Assembly (NCBI GenBank): GCA_019425655.1 | Contig: NQWY01033760.1 | Coordinates: 62,001 to 126,000 of the forward strand | Reading direction: 5' to 3' | From: Rhizophagus prolifer | Lineage: Eukaryota > Glomeromycota > Glomeromycetes > Glomerales > Glomeraceae | DNA: 64,000 bases | Shown here: one piece after another, positions 38,025-45,707 of the stretch | Numbering within the stretch: position 1 is the first letter of the stretch | Layout: the number at the start of each line of letters is the position of its first letter | Made by a program: the position numbers and the translations under genes | The notes under the pieces: model-generated | Seen by the model: only the letters and a program-made list of their open reading frames with translations | The model's database searches: none | What the model was told of the DNA's origin: nothing

Positions 38025-39342
38025 TTATTTTACAATCACTTTTTGGGTATAAGAATCTTTGTCTGTTTTCACTTCAAAAATTTTCACCCCTTTGCCCAGT
38101 TTTTTAATCGAAATCGAATTAACCGTGTTATTTCCTTTACTAAGATTTCCCTGGTAAATAGTTCCTTCTGATTTCCCTGAAATATCTGTTACATTAATTT
38201 TTATCGATTGATTATTTCCAGAAAAAGCTTTTAAAGAAATTTGTTCTGAGGCCGGGTTTGGATAAAACAAAAAATCAGATTTAGATTTAGAATTGATTTC
38301 ATTGGTGGCTAAAAAAACACAATCCGTTGGTTGTAACAGAACCGCTCCTGCTCCAGCCATAACTGTTTGTTTAACATCCTGAGATGCAATTTTGTTAATT
38401 GAATATGGTGGTGTAAAAGCTGTTCCCGAACCAGTTGCTGTCCCCGATATCCCAACAAATGTATTGTCAACCAATTGTGCCGCAGTAAAATTACCTGTTT
38501 CCAGACGGATTGGATTTTTCACACCTTCAAAATAATTACTTTCTATCAACAGATCTGCCTGGTAACCTGCGTAGATGCAGTAATTGCTTACGGAGCTATT
38601 GAAATAATTATTCAGAAGATGAACCTTACCGTAACGCACCCTTGGCATTCTTTCCCTAACACCATTGCCCCACCAGCAATATTGCATTGTGATTCTCAGC
38701 TTTCCGGAATCCTGCGTATCACTGTCGGATGACCCGAATAAATTGGAGAATCTGTGATCATTACTTCCTCCGGAACCTCCAGGAATCGGAGCTTTTAGAT
38801 ATTCGAACTTTGTCCAGGAAATTGTAATAAGATCAGAACCATTTTTGATGTCAAGATTGCCGTCCAAAGCATCCTGAAAGGTACAATGATCCACCCAGAC
38901 ATTGGTACAATTATCAATTGTCATATTATCATTTCCATCCACATCATAAGCACCGGGACCTTCGAAAGTGATGTTTTTGATGAGAACGTTGGAACTGTTT
39001 TTCAAAGTCAAAATTCCGGAACCGCCAGCTGTAAGATCTGGTAAGATCTGTTGAAATCAATCTTGCTCCGGCCAGACCTAATATCGATTTGTTGGTTTGA
39101 TTATTAAGCGTCAATCTTCCCGCACTTGGAAAAGTGATTTGCCCCGAAACATGAATGACTTTTACAGCTGTACTGTTTACGGCGGTTCTCAGCTCTGCAT
39201 AGGTTGTCACAACAGTGGGAGCAGCAGTTCCGCCACCAGTAACACCATTGGTAGAAGCCCAGCCTGCAACATTACATTGTGCAAATAAATTAGTTACAAT
39301 AGTTGATGTTAATAATGTAAGTATCAAAAATATTCTTTTCAT
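38025..39342 (-). pseudogene. PL1 pectate lyase with T9SS domain, frameshifted by a 10-bp tandem duplication
   Basis: The 5' part starts MKRIFLILTLLTSTIVTNLFAQ (signal peptide) and reads IHVSGQITFPSAGRLTLN up to ISTDLT. The 3' part, in another frame, continues LTLKNSSNVLIKNITFEGPG, VWVDHCTFQDALDGNLDIKN, CWWGNGVRERMPRVRYGKVH (catalytic Arg region of PL1) and a T9SS type A domain (FLFYPNPASEQISLKAF ... YTQKVIVK). The break coincides exactly with GTAAGATCTG present twice in a row at 39031-39050. Ten extra bases shift the frame, and with a single copy the reading is continuous. Probably recent, reversible slippage or an assembly artefact. It sits between the large pectinesterase and a small T9SS protein gene. 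Confidence 0.88.
39031..39050. repeat. Exact 10-bp tandem duplication in the PL1 gene
   Basis: GTAAGATCTG occurs twice back to back. This is the frameshift point of the PL1 pectate lyase gene. Confidence 0.95.
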
Positions 39343-39375
39343 TAGAATAAAATCTTTAAGAATTTGTTTGGAAGT

Positions 39376-39399
39376 TTAAGATTGCCACATCAATCTTAA
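39376..39399. promoter_or_regulatory. Perfect inverted repeat in the PL1 leader
   Basis: TTAAGATTG (39376-39384) and CAATCTTAA (39391-39399) flank a 6-nt spacer, 34 bp upstream of the PL1 start at 39342. It differs from the LacI-type palindrome and could be another operator or an mRNA hairpin. Confidence 0.5.
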
Positions 39400-39460
39400 T
39401 TCGGAATTATTTTATAACAAAATGGTTATTAACTATTTAAGAAACAGTTGTATTGATTGA

Positions 39461-39501
39461 AGTAAAAAAAAGTTTGACGAAAGCAAGTTTCATCAAACTT
39501 T
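39461..39501 (-). terminator. Terminator of the small T9SS protein gene at 39566
   Basis: The stem AAAGTTTGA/TCAAACTTT (39469-39477 with 39493-39501) is followed on the minus strand by eight T residues. It separates this gene from the PL1 gene. Confidence 0.75.
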
Positions 39502-39565
39502 AATTAATGAAAAATTTAATCTCTTATAAATTTTTATTGATTTCTAAATTTTCCCGGAACTGTTT

Positions 39566-40342
39566 TTATTTCACTAAAACTTTCACAGATTTTACACCTG
39601 CATCAGATTTCAAATTAACAATGTAAACACCTTTAGTATTAACTTCAAAGTTTGTATCAGCAGAAACTTTGGCAGTTTTTACCAAGGATCCAGTTGCAGA
39701 ATAAACGTTAACTTCTGTATTCTTTGATTCAAGATCGGAGATATAAACTTTGTTACCGCTGGAGAAAACCTGAGCTTTCATTTCTTTTTTAACATCATTT
39801 ACCCCAAGGACAGTTGTTCCAACATTTGTAGCAGTGATTTTATAGATATTAAGAGACTGGTCTCCATAGATATAAATATCTCTTGCTGGTCCTACATATT
39901 GATAAACATATTTAACACCATCTGTACCATTAGGATAAGGATTAGAAGCGAGAATTGACGTTCCTGTACCAATGAACAAAGTCCTTTCTCCGGAAGTTGC
40001 GCCATTTTTGTACCATACTGTAACTTCAGAATTACCATTAACTTTGAAAAGTATATAACGTTTTGTAGGAGTTGTATTGGTACCTGTCGTATCATAACCA
40101 CCGCCATTTAGTTTAAAACGTTTTGTTCCCTGATAACCATCAGGAAAATTAGCTGTGCTAGCCTCTACAATACCGAAATTCGTAGTTTCTCCAGGTACAA
40201 GACCAAGATTGTTTTTCACTACACTTACAGGCTCTCCAGTAGCATTTGTTGCCCAATTTGAAAAATCCCAAGTGGTTTGTGCTTTAACATTGCCAACGGT
40301 AGCAATAATAGAAAAAGCTAAAACAAGTAATGATTTTTTCAT
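39566..40342 (-). CDS. Small secreted T9SS protein with carbohydrate-binding-like module (paralogue 1)
   Basis: 258 residues. The signal peptide is MKKSLLVLAFSIIATVGNVKA. A beta-rich module of about 150 residues follows (TWDFSNWATNATGEPVSVVK, GTKRFKLNGGGYDTTG, RYILFKVNGNSEVTVWYKNG, ARDIYIYGDQSLNIYKITAT). A type A T9SS sorting domain ends it (KAQVFSSGNKVYISDLESKN ... GVYIVNLKSDAG ... VKVLVK). No catalytic residues are visible. The module layout resembles accessory modules attached to Bacteroidota pectate lyases, so pectin binding is my inference. It has a close paralogue at 40800-41582. Two LacI-type palindromes lie upstream and a terminator downstream, so it is a self-contained, probably pectin-induced unit. 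Confidence 0.85.
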   Translation of the reverse strand: MKKSLLVLAFSIIATVGNVKAQTTWDFSNWATNATGEPVSVVKNNLGLVPGETTNFGIVEASTANFPDGYQGTKRFKLNGGGYDTTGTNTTPTKRYILFKVNGNSEVTVWYKNGATSGERTLFIGTGTSILASNPYPNGTDGVKYVYQYVGPARDIYIYGDQSLNIYKITATNVGTTVLGVNDVKKEMKAQVFSSGNKVYISDLESKNTEVNVYSATGSLVKTAKVSADTNFEVNTKGVYIVNLKSDAGVKSVKVLVK

Positions 40343-40377
40343 GATAAATAATTATTAATTGTTTGTTTAAATTTTAA

Positions 40378-40391
40378 TGCAATCGATTACA
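40378..40391. promoter_or_regulatory. LacI-type operator (TGCAATCGATTACA), proximal to 39566-40342
   Basis: A near-perfect palindrome 36 bp upstream of the ATG at 40342. It is one of six related sites in the locus. Confidence 0.8.
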
Positions 40392-40417
40392 CAATTATGT
40401 GTAAAATTTCCATGGTC

Positions 40418-40433
40418 CTAATATAAAATTATT
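40418..40433. repeat. 16-bp block shared by the two paralogue promoters
   Basis: CTAATATAAAATTATT occurs here and again, identically, at 41662-41677. In both cases it lies 27-29 bp beyond the proximal LacI-type operator. It may be a promoter element or the remnant of a whole-unit duplication. Confidence 0.75.
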
Positions 40434-40584
40434 ATTTAATTGCAAGATATTTTTTTTTAATTTAATATTAATTTTTACACACATCAATCAAAAACTCTTT
40501 ATTAATAACACTTTCAGGTAATACTAATTTTCTATTTTGTGAAACTTAATATTATTAAGATGGTAATTTTATGACAAAAATCAA

Positions 40585-40598
40585 TGCAATCGGTTGTC
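40585..40598. promoter_or_regulatory. LacI-type operator, distal and degenerate (TGCAATCGGTTGTC)
   Basis: The left half is perfect and the right half has three mismatches. It is centred 207 bp from the proximal site, in the same 457-bp gap (40343-40799). The remainder of the gap is AT-rich with no gene. Confidence 0.55.
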
Positions 40599-40730
40599 TT
40601 AATTTAACTAAAATCCCTGCCAATTGGATAAAATTCGTTTTTTGAATATTTTTTCCATGCTAACTTTATGATAAACAGAAATAAATAAATATTAATTCTT
40701 AATACGGAAAAGAATAATTATAATTCAATA

Positions 40731-40760
40731 AAAAATCCCTGAGACAAAAGCCTGCAGGGA
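40731..40760 (-). terminator. Terminator of the small T9SS protein gene at 40800
   Basis: The stem TCCCTG/CAGGGA (40736-40741 with 40755-40760) is followed on the minus strand by a T run. Confidence 0.75.
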
Positions 40761-40799
40761 GTTCTTAAAAAAATAACAGAAAAAGTTCACGATTGAATG

Positions 40800-41582
40800 T
40801 TATTTAATCATCACTTTTACAGACTTTTCGCCAGCATCTGATTTAATATTCACTATGTAAATACCTTTTGCACCGATATCAAAACTAGCATCCGTAGAAG
40901 TTTCAGTAGTTTTCACCAGGGTTCCATTGGCAGAATAAACATTAATGTGTGTATTTTTAGACTCCAAGTCTCTCACGTGGATTGTATTACCAGTTGAAAA
41001 AGCAGTTGCCTTGATTCCGGATTTGAAGCCGCTTACAGCCAAAGTACCTGCAGAAACCTCAATCTTGTAGATATAGTTATCTCCAACACCAGACGAAATT
41101 ATCAAGTAAGGTGCTGAGCCAGCATAGGTGTAGGAAATAACAGCAATATCTGCTGTTGTATTACCTGCAAAAGCTGTGGAACTAAGCACCGTTCCCGTAT
41201 TATCAGAGATGAGAACATTTCTGGCACCGCCGCCTCTAGCCCATATTTTCAGAACGGAATTAGTTGGCACAGCAACTTCCACCCATTTTTTTGTTGGCAT
41301 CGTCTGTGATCCTACTGCAGGACTGGATGAACCGGAATAACTGTTACCGCCAAACTGAAAACGTTTTGTTGCAGCAAAATTATCACCAAATGTAACCGAA
41401 TTAGATGTTATGGCAAAAGCCGAAGATCCCGAAGCTCCACTAAATTTCAGACCGTTTATTGTAGTAGGAACAACAATAGATGCGTCCGGAAAAGTGGTCG
41501 TATCTGCCAGATCCCAAACCTGAGCATTGAGAGTAACTGCAGAAATCCCTGCAAACATTAAAGAAAATAATAGTTTTTTCAT
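40800..41582 (-). CDS. Small secreted T9SS protein with carbohydrate-binding-like module (paralogue 2)
   Basis: 260 residues. The signal peptide is MKKLLFSLMFAGISAVTLNAQ. The module order matches the neighbour at 39566: VWDLADTTTFPDAS, ATKRFQFGGNSYSG, MPTKKWVEVAVPTNSVLKIW, ARNVLISDNTGTVLSS and DNYIYKIEVSAG. The C-terminal sorting domain is nearly the same (VRDLESKNTHINVYSANG, GIYIVNIKSDAGEKSVKVMI). A tandem gene duplication is the simplest explanation. There are two LacI-type palindromes upstream, at matching distance from the start, and its own terminator. No enzyme motif is visible; pectin or oligogalacturonide binding is inferred from context. Confidence 0.85.
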   Translation of the reverse strand: MKKLLFSLMFAGISAVTLNAQVWDLADTTTFPDASIVVPTTINGLKFSGASGSSAFAITSNSVTFGDNFAATKRFQFGGNSYSGSSSPAVGSQTMPTKKWVEVAVPTNSVLKIWARGGGARNVLISDNTGTVLSSTAFAGNTTADIAVISYTYAGSAPYLIISSGVGDNYIYKIEVSAGTLAVSGFKSGIKATAFSTGNTIHVRDLESKNTHINVYSANGTLVKTTETSTDASFDIGAKGIYIVNIKSDAGEKSVKVMIK

Positions 41583-41619
41583 AATAAATGAGTTTTATAT
41601 TTGTTATTAAAATTTATTG

Positions 41620-41633
41620 CGCAATCGATTACA
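41620..41633. promoter_or_regulatory. LacI-type operator (CGCAATCGATTACA), proximal to 40800-41582
   Basis: A palindrome 38 bp upstream of the ATG at 41582, nearly the same placement as the paralogue's proximal site (36 bp). Confidence 0.78.
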
Positions 41634-41661
41634 CTATTTAAATAGTAAAAAACCGAGAGTT

Positions 41662-41677
41662 CTAATATAAAATTATT
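41662..41677. repeat. 16-bp block shared by the two paralogue promoters (second copy)
   Basis: Identical to 40418-40433, in the equivalent position upstream of paralogue 2. Confidence 0.75.
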
Positions 41678-41852
41678 TTTATGTCGTCCACTATTTTTCA
41701 GAAAAATTTTTAAAATTGAATTCAGACTAAGTTAATAATTAATTAAAATTTGCTTTAAATAAACAGCTCAATCGTTAAATAACTGTTTAATTATTTTTTC
41801 AGATCATAATGTTCAGATACATCATGTGAGCTATAATTGTTAAAAAAAATAA

Positions 41853-41866
41853 CGTAATCGATTGCA
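41853..41866. promoter_or_regulatory. LacI-type operator (CGTAATCGATTGCA), distal
   Basis: Centred 233 bp from the proximal site at 41620, in the 358-bp gap (41583-41940) that otherwise holds nothing I recognise. Confidence 0.75.
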
Positions 41867-41940
41867 TAAAAATTCCCAAAATCATAAGTGAAAAATTCAA
41901 AATTCCGGGATTACAGAAAATTTTAGTTTGTGCAACAAAT

Positions 41941-42912
41941 TTAGGGAATCCAGTTATCCGATTTTTTGAAAATCTTTTCAAGGGAATAATTCTTCAATTC
42001 TTTTCTGGAAAGCTGATGAGACCACTCAGCTCTTTTGCCGGGATTGGCACCAATGCCTAAACTTTTGAACTCTGCATAATAAGCAGTTTTCTCTTTATCA
42101 GGAAACATTTTATCACCTTTCCAGGGACTCCAGCCTTTCGGTAAAATGTGATTTTCCATTCTTGTATTGATAAAAACAGTTTTCGCAAACGGTCGCCACG
42201 GTCGCCCGAGATAGACTTTGGTAACACCTTCTTTTGCTGTCAAATGACAATCAATAAAGACAAAACCATATTGATTGTCTTTACTTGTTGCTGCAGCTGT
42301 GATATAAGAATTCGCCAAACTTTTGATTTCACAATTTTTGAAAACCACAATTGCCTGACCAAAAATAAAATCCGTAGTTCCTTCTATATAGCAGTTTTCA
42401 TAATATTGTCGGCTGTGGTCAGTTGCGGAATAAAGCGTGTCCTGACAGCCCAAAATTTTAGAATTTTTCATCACAAATTGGTCACCCTCTACGTGAAGCG
42501 CAACCGCTTGTCCTTGATTACACGAAGAATTTTTAATTGTCAAATTCGAAATCTTAATATTATCTCCAACAACTAAAAACGTGTAAGAATTAAAGGTATT
42601 GAGTTTTTCATTGGTCAAAGGGTTCAGTTTTCCTGAGAAATCATCATTGATAATGATTGTATTCTCTTTATTTTCTCCTTCAATTGTAATCCAATGCTTT
42701 GAAGAAGGAATCACTACTTTTTCATTGTAAATTCCGGATTTAATTTTAATTAAAGCCTCACCCGGACCTAAATCCCGAATCGAATTAATCGCATTCTGAA
42801 TCGTTTTGAAATCTCCGGAACCATCTTTAGCAACTGTAATCGTGACATAAGGTGATTGAGCAAAAGACAAAACAGTGAACCAAAAACTTAGAAAAGAAAA
42901 TAACTTTTTCAT
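41941..42912 (-). CDS. Pectinesterase (CE8), single-domain
   Basis: 323 residues. The signal peptide is MKKLFSFLSFWFTVLSFAQ, then one CE8 beta-helix: ITVAKDGSGDFKTIQNAINS, NQGQAVALHVEGD, GCQDTLYSATDHSRQYYEN, IEGTTDFIFGQAIVVFKNCE and YLGRPWRPFAKTVFINT. All catalytic elements are intact: Gln in GQAVAL, Gln-Asp in QDTLY, Asp in DFIFG, Arg in GRPW. There is no sorting domain, so it likely acts in the periplasm on imported methylated oligogalacturonides. It is 4 bp downstream of the esterase gene and the last gene of the long susC-led cluster. Confidence 0.93.
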   Translation of the reverse strand: MKKLFSFLSFWFTVLSFAQSPYVTITVAKDGSGDFKTIQNAINSIRDLGPGEALIKIKSGIYNEKVVIPSSKHWITIEGENKENTIIINDDFSGKLNPLTNEKLNTFNSYTFLVVGDNIKISNLTIKNSSCNQGQAVALHVEGDQFVMKNSKILGCQDTLYSATDHSRQYYENCYIEGTTDFIFGQAIVVFKNCEIKSLANSYITAAATSKDNQYGFVFIDCHLTAKEGVTKVYLGRPWRPFAKTVFINTRMENHILPKGWSPWKGDKMFPDKEKTAYYAEFKSLGIGANPGKRAEWSHQLSRKELKNYSLEKIFKKSDNWIP

Positions 42913-42916
42913 TGGA

Positions 42917-43861
42917 TTAATTTTTCAAAACTTTATCCAGAAAATCAACAGTATATCTCAAAGTCTCATCAAACCAAGGCTGAACCAACCAAAATGAATG
43001 CGGAGAATCTTTGATTTCGTAAAATTCTGTTGGAATATTGTATTGCTTTAATATTCTCATCATATCATCTCTTCCAGCGTGAAATCTCGGTTGAGAACTA
43101 TTGATAAACAAAGTTGGCGGTGTGTTTTTTCCAACATATTCCAGAGGTGAAGCTTCTTTCCAGATTTGGAAATTCTGAGCTTTTGTCGCACCAAACCAAT
43201 AAGCCGCATAAGTACCTTCTTCGGATTCGGGATGAATAAATGAGACAATTCCATCGATATTGACAATTGCCTGAACTTTATTTTTCACACCAACCAAAGT
43301 TGCCAATTGTGCTCCGGCTGAGTTTCCTCCAATTGCAATTTTCTTTTTATTAAGACCAAATTTTTTATGATACTTTTTGAGGAATTTCAAAGCATCTTGG
43401 ATATCTTCAACAGCGGCAGGATATTTTGCAAAATCACTCAAACTGTAATTGATTGCCATTGCAATATAACCTTTTGAAGCCAGTTCCTGAGCCAAAAACT
43501 TTTCATTTTCTTTGCTTCCAGAAATCCAGCCACCCCCGTGAACAAGAATAATTGCAGGATCTTTCTGAGATGAATTTTCAGGAAAATAAATATCCGCCAA
43601 AAGTGATTTGCCGTTTCTGGTTTTATATTTTAAGTCTTTTTTGACTTTGATATTTTTTGGAAATTCCAGATTCAAAGGTTGTATGAAAGAATATTTCTTT
43701 TTCAGTTTTTCGAATGTCGCTTCAACTGTATAAGGCTGCGCGTTTGGTCTTTCGATTTCCTGAGAATAAATCTTTGAAATCGAAATCAATACCAAAGAAA
43801 AACGGATGAAAATCTTCCGCAGGTGACTATTTTGATTCAAGTTAACTTGGACTGGCTTCAT
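42917..43861 (-). CDS. Alpha/beta-hydrolase, candidate pectin esterase
   Basis: 314 residues. A signal-like helix (LRKIFIRFSLVLISISKIYS) is followed by an alpha/beta-hydrolase fold of the carboxylesterase/BD-FAE type. The oxyanion motif is LVHGGGWISGSKENE, the nucleophile elbow is AIGGNSAGAQLATLVG, and the C-terminal acid and His are near RFHAGRDDMMRIL and IKDSPHSFWL. It is tightly packed between GH28 (29 bp) and pectinesterase (4 bp). This suggests removal of an acyl or methyl substituent from pectin fragments in the periplasm; the actual bond is not known. Confidence 0.85.
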   Translation of the reverse strand: MKPVQVNLNQNSHLRKIFIRFSLVLISISKIYSQEIERPNAQPYTVEATFEKLKKKYSFIQPLNLEFPKNIKVKKDLKYKTRNGKSLLADIYFPENSSQKDPAIILVHGGGWISGSKENEKFLAQELASKGYIAMAINYSLSDFAKYPAAVEDIQDALKFLKKYHKKFGLNKKKIAIGGNSAGAQLATLVGVKNKVQAIVNIDGIVSFIHPESEEGTYAAYWFGATKAQNFQIWKEASPLEYVGKNTPPTLFINSSQPRFHAGRDDMMRILKQYNIPTEFYEIKDSPHSFWLVQPWFDETLRYTVDFLDKVLKN

Positions 43862-43890
43862 CCGTTTAAATTTTTGTTCGTTAAGTTAAG

Positions 43891-45558
43891 TCATTTTACA
43901 ACATTCTTCGGAACATCTTTGGAAATCGATAATTTATCTCCGGAGATTCCTTTTGGTAATTTGATGGCTTTAGTTTTACTTCCGATGACCTTTACCAAAG
44001 GTGTTCTGGAAGATTCCAAAGTTAATCCGGAGATGTCAACATTTTTAGAATTATAAATAGTTGCACCAGTTCCATCGGTGTACTTTATTTTAACATTTTT
44101 CAATGTAATTCCGTCTGTATCTACGATGGTTAAAGCTTTTTTGGTATCAAAATAAGAATCTTCTATCACGATATTTTTAAGGTTCATTTCAGATAAACCA
44201 TTTAGTAACAACGCTTCGTAGGAATTGGAAGCTGTGATATTTTTGAAGAACACATTTCTGAAAACCGGTGTTTCCTCGGTCACAGGAATATCTTTTTCTT
44301 TTCTTTTTTCATTGTCAGCATTTTGGTCATCTTCGATGATTGGCGAATTGCCTTCATAAAACATATTAAAACCAATTACCTGAGCTGGAATTCCTGTCAT
44401 ATCGATATTGCTGACCCAGATATTCTCAACAACACCGCCTCTTCCTCTAGTCGTTTTGAAACGAAGCCCGATATCCGTTCCGATAAACGTACAATCTGAA
44501 GCATGAAGATTCCGGACACCGCCGGACATTTCGCTTCCGATAACAATGCCGCCGTGAGCATGATAAACCGTATTGTTTTTGATGATGACATTTTCGGTCG
44601 GAATGCCTCTGTCGCGACCATCTTTATCTTTTCCGGATTTGATACAAATTGCGTCATCGCCAACATCAAATGTATTGTTATAAACCAAAACGTTTTTACA
44701 AGATTCCAAATCCAGACCGTCACCATTTTGTGAATACCAAGGATTTCTGACCGTCAGATTCCTTAAAATCAAATTACTTGACATCAACGGATGAAGATTC
44801 CATGCTGGTGAATTCTGGAACGTTGGTCCGTCCAAAAGCACTTTGTCACAGCTCACCAAACTCACCATCACTGGCCGGAGAAAATCCTTCACCGATTCCA
44901 ACTGTTCTCGAGTTATCAATTTTTCAGGAATATTAAAATTGGCCGTACTTTCAAAACCTCTTTTGGAGCTTTCGCTCGGAAACCATATTTTTTTATCCGT
45001 TGACAAAACGCCGCCTTTTGACAGTAATTCTTTCCATTGCCCGTCGGTCATTTTTCCTTTTTTCACATATCTCCATGCATCGCCGTTGCCGTCAATCACA
45101 CCTTTTCCGGTAATGGCAATGTTGGTTGCACCTTTAGCCGAAATCGGAGACTGGCAACGGGTTGTGTTCAAACCTTCGAAACTGACATCAACCAAAGGAT
45201 AATCCGCAAAATCTCTACTAAACATCACCAAAGCGCCGTCTTCCAAATGCAGATTGATATTGCTTTTCAGAACAATTGGTCCCGTTAACCAGATTCCTCT
45301 TGGAACGACAACAGTTCCGCCACCTTTCTGAGACGTTTCGTCAATGGCATTTCTAAACGCTTCTGTATTTTTTACGATGCCGCCAGAAACAGCACCAAAA
45401 TTTTTGATATTAACAGAAGTTGCGGGAAAAGAAGTTTCTGCAACTGTTGGCATTTTGAATTCCACACCTTTGTAAATATCGACAATACTCTGTCCAGAAG
45501 TGTTTCCTGAAACTAATGTTGCTAAGGTAAAAGCTAAAATTTTAATCGTGTTCTTCAT
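43891..45558 (-). CDS. GH28 polygalacturonase-family glycoside hydrolase
   Basis: 555 residues. The signal peptide is MKNTIKILAFTLATLVSGNT. An N-terminal pectin-helix start (NIKNFGAVSGGIVKNTEAFR) leads to the GH28 catalytic motifs NGDGLDLESC, VGDDAICIKSGKDKDGRD, HAHGGIVIGSEMSGG and GLRFKTTRGRGG. The three acidic residues, His and the RFK substrate clamp are all present. It hydrolyses galacturonan or RG-I-derived oligosaccharides, exo- or endo-acting, likely in the periplasm because there is no sorting domain. It lies within the same-strand pectin cluster, downstream of the acetylesterase. Confidence 0.93.
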   Translation of the reverse strand: MKNTIKILAFTLATLVSGNTSGQSIVDIYKGVEFKMPTVAETSFPATSVNIKNFGAVSGGIVKNTEAFRNAIDETSQKGGGTVVVPRGIWLTGPIVLKSNINLHLEDGALVMFSRDFADYPLVDVSFEGLNTTRCQSPISAKGATNIAITGKGVIDGNGDAWRYVKKGKMTDGQWKELLSKGGVLSTDKKIWFPSESSKRGFESTANFNIPEKLITREQLESVKDFLRPVMVSLVSCDKVLLDGPTFQNSPAWNLHPLMSSNLILRNLTVRNPWYSQNGDGLDLESCKNVLVYNNTFDVGDDAICIKSGKDKDGRDRGIPTENVIIKNNTVYHAHGGIVIGSEMSGGVRNLHASDCTFIGTDIGLRFKTTRGRGGVVENIWVSNIDMTGIPAQVIGFNMFYEGNSPIIEDDQNADNEKRKEKDIPVTEETPVFRNVFFKNITASNSYEALLLNGLSEMNLKNIVIEDSYFDTKKALTIVDTDGITLKNVKIKYTDGTGATIYNSKNVDISGLTLESSRTPLVKVIGSKTKAIKLPKGISGDKLSISKDVPKNVVK

Positions 45559-45647
45559 TCTCAGTATTTTGATTTTAACGCAAAGAGCGCAAATTTCTAT
45601 TTTATTATATTTTTAAAGTCGCAAGGTTTTTGACCTTATTTTCAATA

Positions 45648-45699
45648 TTTGTCATTCCGTAGGAATCCAAACTGTCGAGATTCCCTTCGGAATGACAAA
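45648..45699. repeat. Inverted repeat (R2 family, copy 2)
   Basis: Arms GTCATTCCGTAGGAATC and GATTCCCTTCGGAATGAC, flanked by TTT/AAA. It is an imperfect hairpin related to the perfect one at 13084-13140, in the gap between acetylesterase and GH28. Confidence 0.75.
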
Positions 45700-45707
45700 C
45701 TTTGAGT

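Noticed and set aside
41799-41981. 60-codon minus-strand frame overlapping the pectinesterase end
   Set aside because: It overlaps a real gene and a distal LacI-type operator, with no protein-like pattern.
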